NCBI GenBank assembly: GCA_948567375.1
Contig: OX419760.1
Span: 60,756,911 to 60,820,910 of the forward strand
Direction: 5' to 3'
Length of the DNA: 64,000 bases
From: Lunularia cruciata
Lineage: Eukaryota; Streptophyta; Marchantiopsida; Lunulariales; Lunulariaceae
Shown here: positions 18,180-30,239 of the stretch, one piece after another
Layout of the letters: each line of letters opens with the position of its first letter
How positions within the stretch are numbered: position 1 is the first letter of the stretch
Translations under genes and position numbers: made by a program
The notes under the pieces: generated by a model
Seen by the model: the letters and a program-made list of their open reading frames with translations, nothing else
What the model was told of the DNA's origin: nothing
Database searches by the model: none

Positions 18180-18645
18180 CCAGATCAGATCAGAAAAATC
18201 CCGAACTTTCTGCTCCTGCTGTTTCTCCTCTTGCTCCCTTCCGTTATCGAAAGTAAAATGGCGAGCGCTGGAACTGTTGCTCCTGCTGTCTCTCTCTCTG
18301 CTGACGAACGGAGAAGGACAATAAGAAATCCAAGATCAGATCAGAAAAACCCCGACCTTTCTGCTCCTGCTTGCTCCTGCTTGCTCCTCCTCTTCCTCCC
18401 TTCCGTTATCCAAAGTAAAATGGTGAGCGCTGGAACTGCTGTTCCTGCTGTCTCTCTGTCGACGAACGGAGAAGGACGATAAGAAATCAAAGATCAGATC
18501 AGAGAAACCCGGAACTTTCTGCTCCTGCTGCTCCTCCTCTTCCTCCCTTACGTTATCGAAAGCAAAATGGCGAGCGCTGGAACTGCTGCTCCTGCTGTCT
18601 CTCTCCTCTCTCTGTCGTCGACGAAGGACGACTACGACGAGCACG
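18180..18645 (+). repeat. Three tandem ~150-bp units upstream of the ArfGAP gene
   Basis: Units start near 18180, 18335 and 18490. Each reads AGATCAGATCAGA, then a CTGCTCCTGCT run, CTCCCTTCCGTTATCGAAAG-like sequence and a plus-strand ATGGCGAGCGCTGGAACTG-like start. The third unit opens a frame (18567-18770) reading MASAGTAAPAVSLLSLSS, with a possible splice donor (GAAGAG followed by GTATGTGG) near 18726. This could be a triplicated first exon of a divergent gene, or just a tandem repeat. No downstream exon was found. Confidence 0.6.
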
Positions 18646-18774
18646 AGGAGAAACGACAGACACGTTGCTTCCTTTCCTCGGAGAGATCCAATACACCCAG
18701 CAGATATTTCCCTGTTTGCGAAGAGGTATGTGGGGAAGACAAAGGCGGGGATGATCCTGGAATGAAGTGAAATT

Positions 18775-19210
18775 TGTCTGAAATTGACTGGCCTGTGCTA
18801 AGAAAAAGTAATTCCTGTTATTCAAAAGTATTAGTTGTTTCAACCGAACGCCGGGGACGCATGTATTCTTTGGAGACGGATGGCACTGACAGAAATTTCT
18901 CTCGATGCTACGGACGTTTCTTTGGACGGTCCATCACCCCCTCGTAAAAGTGGATTAAATGTAGAATAAAATGTTGATTGAAGTTTATGTGTAAAGATGT
19001 GTTTAAGGCTTGGTACGCAGACCTTGTATTGCAATCTTTGGCACACCAAGGCTGAGTTCCTAGGATCTGAATAGTTACGAGGAGAGAGTGGAAAATCAAC
19101 ATCTGTGATAGAGGTGTACGCGCTCCATAGGCCCTCATCTTGATTTTATTAGATGCTCGAGCTGTTGTCACCTCAAACACTTGCTCAACTAGTCTGGTTG
19201 GAAGTGCATG
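18775..19210 (-). repeat. Dispersed repeat, copy 1
   Basis: Reverse-complement alignment by eye to 46420-46865 runs over its whole length. Shared anchors include GCCTGTGCTAAGAAAA at one end, CAGCTCGAGCANCTAATAAAATCAAGA near the other, and a CCTTGTATTGCAATC-like core. The repeat is moderately diverged. Open frames inside it match nothing known. No terminal inverted repeats were identified, so its class is unknown. Confidence 0.65.
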
Positions 19211-21753
19211 TGGTATTGGAAATTTTGAAACTTCTTGTATTTTCCTTTACTATGTATACTTAATAAGCGTAATTTGTAAAAAAGAAGTTAATCCCTATGT
19301 TAGACACTTCAACTCTCTATAACTACGAGTTGCATTATGCGTCAGATCGGAAATGACAATTAGTCGGAGTGGACAAGCAAAGTAAATAGGTATGGCTAAT
19401 TTGTTCCGTTTTCTCTGGAACCAATTTGAAGATAGTTACGTAACTGCAACTACTTCTGAAATTTTAAAATTTTCTAACTATAACATATAATAAGGCATTC
19501 GCATATTACCAATTGACGAGTATATATATTTATTTATACGTGTCATTTATAAAATTGTTGTTTCTTTAATTTTAATCCTTTTCCTGCTCTAGACAAGTGC
19601 GACTTTCGCTAAAAGTTTTGCTATAACTCTCCATAAGTGCAATTATTGAAATGAAATTTTCTAGAAAACTAATAAACGTCTGTAAATGAATCTCCAGGAC
19701 GGATCCCATGGATTGCACTTATCCAGAGTAGTTGGACTTGTTGATATGGAATTGAATAAGGTTTGTAATGAAATACAGTATTGTCATATGTACATTTATG
19801 GACATAGAACGTTAGGAACTAGAACAACGTATCGAACCCACATGTATAAGCTATCAAACTTTCGGCTTTTTTCGGCTTTTTTTTCTGTTTTTATGCTTTT
19901 TTTAATATTCCAAGGAGCCTCTCCGCTGAACTCTAACCAAAGATATATATAGTTCACTCTCATAAGTGCTAGTTGAGAAAGTGCCACTCTCAGTCGGTGC
20001 GATGAGTTTGGCTGGACACCAAAAAGTACTCAATAGTAGTCTTTACAACATTAGTACTTGTGCTGATTTTGCATTTATGGGAAGATAAAATTAGTGGAGA
20101 CATGTGAATAAGTACTAGAAACCTAGAAAATATAGATAATCATGAGCATTTGTATCACCATCATCACACTAACATTCTTATGACAAAATACCCACTGGAA
20201 TTACAAGCAAGTGTGGAAAGTAGTTTTTACAACAGTGTTCTGCCAGGTCAATTTATGCATTAAGAGGTTCGCTCGATATTTTAACTTCACTTTCACAAGT
20301 AGTTTTTCTACCCAGTCATGATGAACTATTTATGTTTAATCAAACAAAAGAATGGTTAGAATTTTTTTCAGCGCCTAAATTAATTCAATTATGCAATGAT
20401 TTCACTTACTAAATTGTAGCTAGTATTCACTCCTATACGATCATCGTAAATGCAATGTATATCGGTAATATCATTGAATTTTGACAGAATATGGGTATCC
20501 TCTCATATGAGAATGGGTGAAGTTGGGGTAAAAATGAATGGTTAGAACTAACTACTTTTCAGTTCGTTCACTCAGGAGCAAATAGACTTGCTATATATGA
20601 CATTACATGTATTGTTTCTCAAGAGAAGTAGAGACATAAGAAAATAGAATATATGAAATGGTTGCTCATAATAAAAAGAAATAGTTTGAGCTAAGTATTA
20701 ATTCATTTAACTCGACTCTATTAGCACATAGATGTGGTAGCATTCTAATATTTATGTTAAAGAATAAAATCATGAGTGAAACTATAAGAAAGTAGTGTGC
20801 ACAAAATCCTTATTCCTTAATATAGCCAAAATTAATAGATCCAAAAATAGTACAGTAAATTGTCTTTCCACTATTAATTATATTAGGGAATTATATCATT
20901 AGAGCCCCAAGAAAGTATAGTACACTAAATGGTTCTTCCCTTATAGAGCTGCAAGCAAGTAATGCAAAGGGTATCCCAATACCACTTCTATAAAGACAAA
21001 TAGGTAGATCCATGATGAAGTGAAATAATTCTCCTTGCCTTACCACTTCTATTAAAGTTAACTTTCATTGAGCTACAAAAAATAGATTAAAATAGTTTTT
21101 ACATCAAAACGTGGTTAAAGGAATAAAATCAATATAGATGCAAGTTTATAAATTTAGCCTCAAGCACATTGGTAATTGGTCAAGAAATAATAATGTTAAA
21201 ACAACAAGTAGTAAAGTATGCATCCTTGTATTAGCACATTTGTCAAAGAATAAATAAAAGTAGACATACTCAATTATAATATGAATAGAAACTAATAGAG
21301 GCTTATGTATACATAAAAAAAGGCAACCACATGAATAACAAGATGGAAGAAGGAGTGGAAGACCTCATCAAGCCATGTGAGGATAAAATGAAAGAGTTCA
21401 AAAAGTGTTAAGTCTCAATAATATTGGTATGAATTGAGGGTTTAAGGTATAACATAAGTAGAGTAAACTATGGGCATATTTTTTTTCAAGGAAAAAACCT
21501 ATTAAAGCAACAATTGGGTAGATAAATTTATCTTCAAACTAGCACTTGTAGTGGAATAAAACTAATAAACTTGCTTGAACTAGAGGATTAAAATTCAAGC
21601 ATCTTCAAATTAGTACTTCTATTATGGAATGAATAATATAATTGCATGCAACTCATTAGATAATACTCATTTTATCAACAATATAAATATTAGGAAATAC
21701 ACACATACTCAAAGTAACTCACCCTAACAATTATAGTATCAATGCAAAATAAA

Positions 21754-21791
<38 letters not shown>

Positions 21792-22079
21792 ATAAATAAT
21801 AAAAAATAGAAGCATATAATTAGGGATAAAAATTTTAACTCTAAAAATTCATGAATGAAAAATTGAAAATATTTGAACACTGCCATATAGTTGTGCATGT
21901 TTTTAAAGTTAAATATGTTTATGTGTAAAGCCACATATAAGTTATGCATTCTTGAATCTTTACCAATATGTAATATTTCTTGGTTGGAGCCTTTTGAGGA
22001 TTTTTTTTCCTAAGATTTAAAAGGTATAAGGACAATCTTACTTTCTTTGTCTAACTTTTGATGATTCATAATATCTTTT
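19211..22079. other. AT-rich spacer
   Basis: No gene is supported. The stretch holds a LINE 3' tail fragment at 21345-21440 and a (TA)n microsatellite at about 21755-21789. Frames such as 19686-19952 and 21731-21949 are AT-driven, with no family signature. Confidence 0.5.
21345..21440 (-). mobile_element. Solo 3' tail of the RLE-type LINE family (copy E)
   Basis: GGAAGACCTCATCAAGCCAT followed by an AAGTGTTAAGTCTCAATA-like stretch corresponds to the 3' end of LINE copy A at 7876-7950 in the same orientation. No coding part is attached. Confidence 0.5.
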
Positions 22080-22465
22080 GTAATCTAGGTTGTGATGGTC
22101 AACGTAGATCATATATATATTGCTACACAATATACATCGCTTTCAGCAGCATACACTATAGAAGCACAACTCACACATAAGGCATAAATGAACTTAAAGT
22201 GTCACAATAATCAATCCTTTTTCAACTTGGATCACACTCAAACAGATTGGTACTTGATCATTCACTCAACACTCTATCATGTCTTTATTACAATCAAGAC
22301 ACACCCACTCTAGCTAAGAGACTCTAGATGACGCTTGTTGATCTTTGTCCACCATAGCCAAGAGCTTGAAGGCTCAAAATTAGAGAAGTAAGCACTCAGG
22401 AGCTACACTTCAAAGGTATACCTCTTTGCTTGACCTAAGTCTCTAGCCCTAACCTTGTTGCCAAT
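22080..22465 (-). mobile_element. Inverted partial LTR of the DNMT/PHD retrotransposon family
   Basis: 22215-22465 is the reverse complement of most of the LTR found at 22477-22916. Shared pieces include CACACCCACTCTAGCTAAG, CCACCATAGCCAAGA and CACTTCAAA(G/A)GTATACC. The adjoining 22100-22205 matches the inverted form of the module next to the 3' LTR (31728-31816 and 32275-32345). It abuts the plus-strand LTR head to head. Confidence 0.65.
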
Positions 22466-22476
22466 AATATGAACGG

Positions 22477-22916
22477 TGTCACGCCATTTGCAGTGTCACA
22501 TCTAGATTGCTCAGACACTGGAGTTCTAGTGATAGTGGTTAGAGTTATTTCAGTAGTTTCTCAAAGACTACTTTCCAATGGCCAGATTGCATGTTTGAGA
22601 ATAGACTTCACGGTGGGGCCCATCATCACTTTGCACCATTTGCACTGTCAAGTGTGCCATCAATGGGACCATTAGGGTTTTAGACCTAGCTCAAGTCCAG
22701 GGGTATACTTTTGAAGTGTAGCTATAGAGAGCTCACTTCTTTGATATTGAGCCTTTGAGTTCTTGGCTATGGTGGACAGAGGCCGGCAAGCGTCACCTAG
22801 ATTCCCTTAGCTAGAGTGGGTGTGGCTTGACTATGATCAATGCCCAATTGTTGGTAGTTTATAGAGTGATAAATCAAATACTGATATGAGTTGAGTGGAT
22901 TCGAGAGTTGTAAACA
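22477..22916 (+). repeat. 5' LTR of the DNMT/PHD element
   Basis: It starts at TGTCACGCCATTTGCAGTGT and ends near GAGTTGTAAACA. It aligns throughout with 31828-32267, for example over CTTTGAGTTCTTGGCTATGG and CAATGCCCAATTGTTGGTAG. Exact ends are uncertain by a few bases. Confidence 0.75.
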
Positions 22917-24229
22917 AGCGGATTCCATCAGAGAAGTGAAATCAGGGGGAAATCAAGTGCAAGAACTTTGAGTGTTGGTGGTATCTCCAAGCTTGGGGGA
23001 TTGTTTGTAGCTCGATTGAAGTTCAGTTTTTCTTTGGTGTGCAGAAGCTCGTTGCTTGATGCACATTTGGCAGTAAGGCGGATGGTGTGTGGAAGCGTTG
23101 GCCAAATTTTGAGCAAAGAAGAAGCAATTTTTGAGCATTGGTTGTGATTTTGAGCTTAGTAGGTGAAGGCATGACCAATTTGTTGCAAGTTGGGCTCAAA
23201 AAGTAAAATTGAAGGTGGAGTTGTGAAGCTATTCTTGTGAATTTGTAATTTGGAGAAACTTGTGTTTTCAATTTGGCTCAAGTTAAGAGTTAGTGGGGGA
23301 TTTGGTGGTCAGCTAAATTTAGGGTATATGTCAAATTTTATGTCAGATTTTGCTGGAGTTTATGTTAGATTTTGGCCAGATTTAGAGGAGTTTTGCTGGT
23401 TTGCTAAATTTAGAGGAGTTTTGCCAGTTTGGAGGACTTTCACAAATTTGGAGGAGTTTCACCAAATTTTGGAGGAGGTTCGAAGTGGCAAGAAGAAAGG
23501 CCTCATTTGGCATTTAGAGGCTTTGAGACATAGGGCTATGAGAGGCTACAAAGGCCTAGATGGGCCAACAAGCCAACTTGTTTGCGTGAGGCTAGCTAGT
23601 ATAGAGTAGATCTTGGTCATTGGTTGGCAAAATCTGCCCATACTACTAGATTGTGTGCAATAGGGTTTGACCCCTAGATCCCTTGTTTCTAGATTGGTGC
23701 CCTAGCCAATTGGTCCACCCTCACTTGTTGTCCTGGTGATTGTGCCATTGTTATCTATACACTTGTAGCTTTGGCTAGGAGAAGCAATTTCATCCCATTC
23801 TTAGTGATCCTGGTAGCTTAGGACTTAGATACAAACTTCTCTTATGTCAAATGCCAAATGGTGGCAGAGTCAATCCCATGTTTTTTTATGAGATGGAGGG
23901 TTTTCATTTAAATTTCTTGTGATTGGACCTCCTCCATTCTCTATTTCTTGTTTGTGCAGCACGTTTGTGTGAGGTGCCTTGACTTTTGAACGTTGATGCT
24001 CTGGTGTGCTCTTGGTAGTGAGGCTGGAGTGATGACCAGTCAGAATACCTTTGTTTCTCTTTGGTGATGCAAGAAGTGATTACCTATTGATCGTGAGAGT
24101 GTGTGATGTGATGGCAGGTTATAGGTTGCACTTTCCCCTAGTGTAGTTATCTTTGTTAGAGTTATATTAGTGGGTGTTGTTTTGTGGGTATTGGCACTTG
24201 GTGGTGCTTAGTTGATGTTGGCACTCGGT

Positions 24230-25850
24230 GGTGCTTAGTTGGTGTTGGCACTTGGTGAGGGACTTGTGGTTGTAGTTTGTGGTTACTTTGCCACAATGGA
24301 GTTTGTTGGGGATTCTAGAGGAGTTAGCCCTATAGTACATAGTGAGTTTACTCAAAGAAGCACTCGATATCAACTTGTATCTCAAGTCCCAGTGAGGGAG
24401 GAGATTGACTCTGAGTTGGAGTTTGACACATGAACTGATTCAGTTGAGAGTGCACTTGGTGTATCTGCATTGTTATTGTGGGATATGGACAAGATTTATG
24501 GGGCCTCTAAAAGCCCTAGATGTTACTTTGGTACAATGGGTACCATTGAGTTGGGTGACTTCATCCAAGAGTTCAATAGTTAGTATGATCTATAGTAGAT
24601 GCAAAACTCGACTTTGTTTATGCCTTTCATGGCATGGAAAGGGTTGTTTCAACATTTGGAGGGTCTGTTGATGGATGACTACCATGAGTTTAGGAGAGCT
24701 CATTTGGAGGAGATTGAGTTATGGAGATATTATTGGTCTCCAAACTATATCTCTATCACTTCAGGCTTGGTTGCCAGGAGTAGATCGGCTATACCTATAA
24801 GTTCTAGCTCGAGTAGTGTTGGTGGAGCTAGTGGAGGTGCACTAGCTGGAGATAATGCTACTACAAGTTGAGGTACCTCTACATGAGGTGGTGTGGTACC
24901 GGGGTTTAACCTCATGGTGGAGTTCTTCTTGTGTTGGAGGTAGAACTACCAGGGAGTGTGGATTGACAAGCTGAGGAGCTTGTAGGAGTTCCAGTGAAAG
25001 GTTGGAGAGAGCTTACACAAGGGCATACACTTGCATGAGGCAGATGATTAGTTTCACTCAAGGAGTTACTTAGGCCCAGGCAGTCCAGTTTTGGTATGGG
25101 ATACTGGATAGGGAGTTGCAACGTAGAGTTTGTGATGCTACATTGTTACATGCTACTTCACCTACTTTGGCAGTGGTCTTTGGTTTGGTTGAGCATATTG
25201 AGCTCAACATGGTGGAGGAGAGAGTGCTGACATCTGGATTTGGTAGGGAGACCTCATCCACGGCTATAACTTCTTCTAGAGTGCAGTAGAGTGCACCACA
25301 CCTAGTTGGTTTTCAAGGATAGGATGGACAACCCAAATCTTATGGAGCAAATGGAGGGTCTAGTGGAGCTAGACCCTTACCTTCATTTTTGGGTCAACAA
25401 CAGCCAATGAGTAGTGGTGTTGCTTGTTGGACTTGTGGTGGACCTCACCATAGGAGAGAGTGTACTCAAGGCAACAGACCTAATACCTCTAGTGCATCAC
25501 AGCCAACACAAAGGCAATGTGAGCATTGCCACAAATTTGGTCACACTAATGATTGAAGCTTTGACCTACACCCGGAAGTTACGGAGTGATAGGGCTATTA
25601 TGGCAAGTAGTAGAGGAACTCTAGGTCATGGAAGACGAGGTGGTAAAGGTGGTGGTAGAGGATCTATACCTAATAGAGGTGCAATACCTACCCTTACTTT
25701 TGATATAGTTATGGCTACTCGGATTGAGCAGTTGGAGCAAAGATTGGCTAGTATGGCCATTGCTCCGAGATCAGATTCGGGTGCTGAGGCTTCCACCTCA
25801 TATGCTGGTGATAGAGATGCTTTGGACTTCATGTGTGGAGCAGCTTAGGT
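24230..25850 (+). pseudogene. Gag-like region with two zinc knuckles (DNMT/PHD element)
   Basis: Broken frames cover a Gag-sized region. At 25425-25463 lies a knuckle-like CWTCGGPHHRREC. At 25518-25556 lies CEHCHKFGHTND, whose last cysteine is lost and which is followed by a stop. A coiled-coil-like segment (RIEQLEQRLASM, about 25720) follows. Gag would package the element RNA. The same segment is found inverted in copy 2 at 40274-40774 and 41161-41530, which shows that it belongs to this family. Confidence 0.6.
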
Positions 25851-26439
25851 GGATGCATCTGCAATAGTGACTAGGAGTGCATTACGTGCTTCAGAACCTA
25901 GAGGAGCATCAATGGAGTTGGACCTACAAAGAGGAGAGGTTGGAACACAGGTTAGACTTCCTCGGTCTTTCATGCTATTTGAGGCATTGCAGACAACATC
26001 CATGGCTCCTTAACGTCCCAATGCAAGTGTGGTAGGTGGTGATGGAGTGCATGATTGACTACCTGCTAGTCAGCCACCTGCTACTACACAGACTGAGTCT
26101 AGCATGATGTTGGGGGTGGCTCAAATGATTATGCAATGCTCTTTATTTTTAACCAATGACATCTTTACATTGGAAGTTGACCCATCCCCAATGTTCCGGT
26201 TGGCTGCCATGCTTTATGAGAGTAGGGATGATGCGGTTCCTACTATTAGAGCAGAGGTGGTTGGTAGTGGAGCTAACTTGGTTGAGGAGCATGGGATCTG
26301 TTCAGCGACCAATGGTTTATGGCAGGCAGCAATGGCTAGACTAGAGGAGTTGCCAACTAGACCGGCCTTTGAGAGAGCGTAGTTCACACCTGGTGTTGTC
26401 CTATTGGATAACCAAAGGGGGATTTTCTGCTTGGTGGGA

Positions 26440-26775
26440 CTTTCAGGGAAGGTCTATCCACCATAGAGAGTCTTGTTAGACTCTGGTGCGTAACCCCTTA
26501 TGTTGGGGAAGGTTGCAGTAGTCAGTCTGGAGTTACGGAGGACCGATGTAGAGAGGTGTCCATTTCAGATCCAAACATCTCTAGGTGGTGGGTCAACACA
26601 ATACATCACACGTGGGGAGCTTGTGGTCCAAGTTCAGCCTGGTCATCCAACTGAAAGCTTGGTGGTGAGAGCTCAAGCTATTGCGACAATAGTTGAGTCA
26701 TATGATGTGCTAGTTGGGAGAGCAATGTTATACCCCACGGGTTTCAACATTGACTATTAGGAGGAGACAATCTCC
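26440..26775 (+). pseudogene. Aspartic protease region (DNMT/PHD element)
   Basis: The catalytic motif RVLLDSGA is visible at about 26469-26492, flanked by in-frame stops at codons that would otherwise fit Gln. Further on, YDVLVGRAMLYP (about 26701-26736) is the usual second half of retroviral-type proteases of gypsy elements. It lies between Gag and the methyltransferase, as expected. Confidence 0.6.
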
Positions 26776-27089
26776 CATAGACCAAGTTGGCAGTCTAGTG
26801 AAGGAAGAGTATGTTGCCTACCAGTACATTTAAGTAGTGATAGTCTTGGCTTACTACAGTCCGGGACCATGGCAACATAAGTTTTAGCTTTTAGTGGTGC
26901 AATTACTTGGCCTGGTGACTTGTTGGAGGGGAAGGCCCATGTAGAAGATACTCTAATACCAAAGGAGATCACTCGGATTTGGAGTACAAGTAGGATTGTT
27001 CCATCCACCTTGGATGTTCTATTGTGGAGTTCAGAGGAGACATTGCAACAACATGCAGATAAGTTGGTGCAACAGGCTTGGAGTGGAGC

Positions 27090-28190
27090 CTTCATACCAT
27101 TAGGAGATGAGTGTGAGGATGAGCCTCCAGAGTCAATTACTTTGACACCTTTGGATACCACACTCATTGCTTGGCGGTACCCAATAGAGGAGATATGTCT
27201 ACTGGAGTTGTTCGATGGGATTAACACCGGACTAGCTGCGGTATTATAGACGGGTATACAAGTACATAGGTACTTGTATGTAGAGAGAGATGAGACTGCT
27301 AGGCGAGTCTCTCTACATCATGTAGCACACTTGGCCTATTGATATCTGGAATTATTATCGATATTAGCAGTCAAAGGTTACCAGAAGGACTTACCAACAA
27401 ACATTTCCTTACTGGGGGCGCATGATCTGGAAAGATATGGGCCTATTCACTTGGTGATTTCTGGATGGCCATGTTAGAGACATACACGTGCTGGTTGAGG
27501 TTTGGTCTTCAGGATCCTTGCTTTGGTGTGTTTTGGGAGATGTTACAGATTCTATGACATCTTCGGGTTCATCAGTCCGTTTCTTTACCTTACCTTTAGA
27601 GAACGTTCTTTTGATAGGTGATTCTTGTACCAGAGTGGTGGCTAGTATATATTAGGTCCATTCTTGGATGGGACTTGCTGTTTTGTTGGATGTAGCCAAA
27701 TTGGGATCACGGGCTCATTGTCTTCATCTTTGGTGGACGAACCTCTTACCCAAAGAGGTTTTACAACGTGCGTATGATGAGATTCAACGACTTGACCACA
27801 TCCTTGTTGATGACATCTTGGATGTTGGGCGTTAGTCTCAAACAATGGTAGTGGCTGCTAGGTCACCTATGGCAATGGTGAACCTAGTTGGATAGCCTAG
27901 AGCCACATTTCCCATGCTCATGAGTTTTTGAGGCTCTCATGCTTTTTGAGAGGGAGGACCTGGACTTATTTGAGACTCATAGGTACAGTAGTTGGTGGAG
28001 CCCAACACTGATGAGAGAGAGCGGGTGATGGGTTTTTGCACTGGTATTACCGCTGTTCTAGCAATGTTAGAGGCATCTAGGCACCAAATGTTAGGTCAGG
28101 CTATGGACCTGAACTGTTTGACTTGGATTATGAACCTTGGCTTGGCTGAGCAGCATAGGATGCGCTTGATAAGCATCACCACTCAAACAC
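27090..28190 (+). pseudogene. DNMT3-like cytosine-5 DNA methyltransferase inside the retrotransposon
   Basis: Motifs occur in canonical order. Motif I is LELFDGINTGLAAVL (27202-27246), the SAM-binding FxGxG-type loop. An acidic RYLYVERDETARR (motif II-like) follows. Motif IV is HLVISGWPC (27448-27474), with the catalytic cysteine codon at 27472-27474 and TAG where Gln is expected. Motif VI is LENV (27596-27607). Motif VIII-like VLLDVAKLGSRAH then LWWTNLLPKEVL (about 27680-27760) resembles the DNMT3 pattern DA-x-x-V-S-x-AHR. Motif IX is DERERVMGFCTGIT (about 28001-28042), and motif X is LGQAMDLN (about 28091-28114). The reading frame shifts at least twice between motifs IV and VI, so this copy is inactive. 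Motif order excludes the permuted plant DRM type. Position between protease and RT, within one pair of LTRs, shows that it is element-borne. Confidence 0.85.
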
Positions 28191-28539
28191 TTGTGAGCCC
28201 TGTGCCTATTGAGACAATTTAGGCACATGTTGGAGGCAATGGACCGAGTGGATATGTTATTCTTGGGATACAACCAGTAGCTACTAGGGAGAGTGGTCTA
28301 CTTGGAGTCCATCTAGATGAGCATGGGCTACTTGGATTACACCCTTGGTCCACTTGGGATGCAGCTAGAGGATGTGTGGAGCTTGCAACCAGAGTGGAGG
28401 GTGTTTTTCACACAGAGGTTGGGACCTCTAGTGGTTAGAGACATGACATTATTGATCCCAAAGGCCCAGTGTAGCAGCCAATCAGTACGTCTTCCATTCC
28501 TACAATAGTTACAGAGGATACTTGGGAGCCAGATCTTGG

Positions 28540-29400
28540 ACCCAAGCTTATTGGAGAGGAAAGAAGAAGGGTTTGGAGGTTCTTGAGAAGCCACACGGGT
28601 TGTTTTGCCTTCAATATGAAGGATTTGGGTGCTCTAAAGGGACATGGTAAATGAATTGAGCTGAGTAGTGATACATCAGTTTTCCAATGTCCATATTGAT
28701 ATAGTGATATGGAGAGGAAATTGATTCAAAGCCGGAGTAGTGACCTTTTTGAGGTTGGTTTGGTGGAGATCTCACATGAAGAGTATGCATTAGCAACAAT
28801 GATGCCAACCAAGAAGGATATGCATAGCAACTACACAAATAGGCAGATGTGTGGAGATTACCGTCTTATCAACAGACAGACCAGGGTTGATTGGTATGCC
28901 ATGCCTACCCAAGAGGAGATTTTTGATGCAATTGGGTATGCAAAGGTCTTTAGTACTTTGGATCTTTGAGCGGGATATCATCAATTGCCAATCAGGGAGG
29001 AAGATAAGTCCAACATAACATTCTGGGCTATTGATCCTCATGGCAAGGATGTGTTATATCAATGGAGGTTCTTACCATTTGGGTTAAAGAACACTCTTGT
29101 TGAGTTCTAGAGGGTCATGGATAGGATCTTAGCTAGATTGGATTTTGATTGGTGCTATATTGATGAAATTTTGGTCTATAGCACTACTGTGGAAGAGCAT
29201 GAGAGACAATTGTTGGATGTGTTTGAGAGGTTGAGATCTCATGGAATCAAGTTACATCTTGGGAAGTGTAGGTTCTTCCATCAGCAGGTTGAGTATTTGG
29301 GTCACACTATCTACCCTGGAAGACAACAAACCAAGGTGGAGGCTATTGCATGTATTCCTTGGCCTACGGATGTGAGTAGATTGTGAGCATTCCTTGGGTT
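28540..29400 (+). pseudogene. Reverse transcriptase (DNMT/PHD element)
   Basis: Typical gypsy RT blocks are MCGDYRLINRQT, FSTLDL-stop-AGYHQLP, YQWRFLPFGLKN, then CYIDEILVYS, where the second Asp of the YIDD catalytic pair has become Glu, followed by LGKCRFFHQQVEYLGH. In-frame TGA and TAG stops replace residues that are normally Arg or Gln. The enzyme would copy element RNA into cDNA; this copy cannot. Confidence 0.85.
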
Positions 29401-29589
29401 GGCAAACTTCTATTGCTGCTATGTTAGAGGATTTAGTGCTATTCCCAAGGCCTTGATGAAGCTAACCAAGCTTACACAAGAGTGGTGTTGGGGAGATGAG
29501 CAGGAGAGAGCTTTTGTTAGAGCTCAAGGAGAGGTTGACATCTGCTCATATTTTGAGGAGACCGATCAAAGGATGACCATTTTAGGTTC

Positions 29590-29960
29590 ATATTGATTGG
29601 AGTATGTTGGGGCTTGGAGCGGTGCTCACCCAACATGATGATTAGTGGAAGGAGTTTGTGGTGGCCTATGCTAGTCGCTCCAACATTTCAGCAGATGCAA
29701 AGTATAGTTCACATGAAAGAGAGTGCTTGGTAGCAGTTTGGGCAATAGCACATTTCAGATGTTATCTATTTGGTACCCCTTCACTCTCATCACTGATCAT
29801 CAGCCACTAAAGTGGTTGATGGAATCCGACAAGCTTTCAAGGAAGCTTGCACGATGGGCTTTGATTTTACAAGAGTATGATTTCACGGTTGTTCACAAAC
29901 CTGGAGTGGTGAACCGTGATGCAGATGGGTTGAGTAGAAACCCATGTCCCAGCCAGCAAG
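29590..29960 (+). pseudogene. RNase H domain (DNMT/PHD element)
   Basis: The blocks AKYSSHERECLVAVWAI, TLITDHQPLKWLM and VNRDADGLSRNP are the standard gypsy RNase H landmarks, and they follow the RT without a gap. The domain is mostly open (29723-30232) but broken at its beginning. Confidence 0.8.
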
Positions 29961-30239
29961 ATCAGACCAGAGCACGTTGGCATGGTGAGACAAATGAGGA
30001 GATAGTGCCAGGTTGGAATGCATCGGCCTTTTGGTGTATATTTTCTAAGGCTTTGGTGGTATCTCTCTCAGCGCATACAGGAGGAGGTATAGAGGTCACA
30101 GATCTAGAGAGTGAAGATATTGGTATATTTTGGCAAGACATTCATGATGATATCTTAGTGATGGACTATCTTTGCATTGGTGTTATGGGTGGCATAATTA
30201 GGGCCAAGGAGAGAGATCATGTTCTTCAGTGAGCCACAT

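Noticed and set aside
21755..21789. (TA)n run as a regulatory element or origin
   Set aside because: Simple microsatellite in an AT-rich spacer with nothing else to support a function.
28611..29041. Minus-strand frames over the RT region
   Set aside because: They are antisense shadows of the clearly recognisable gypsy RT on the plus strand.
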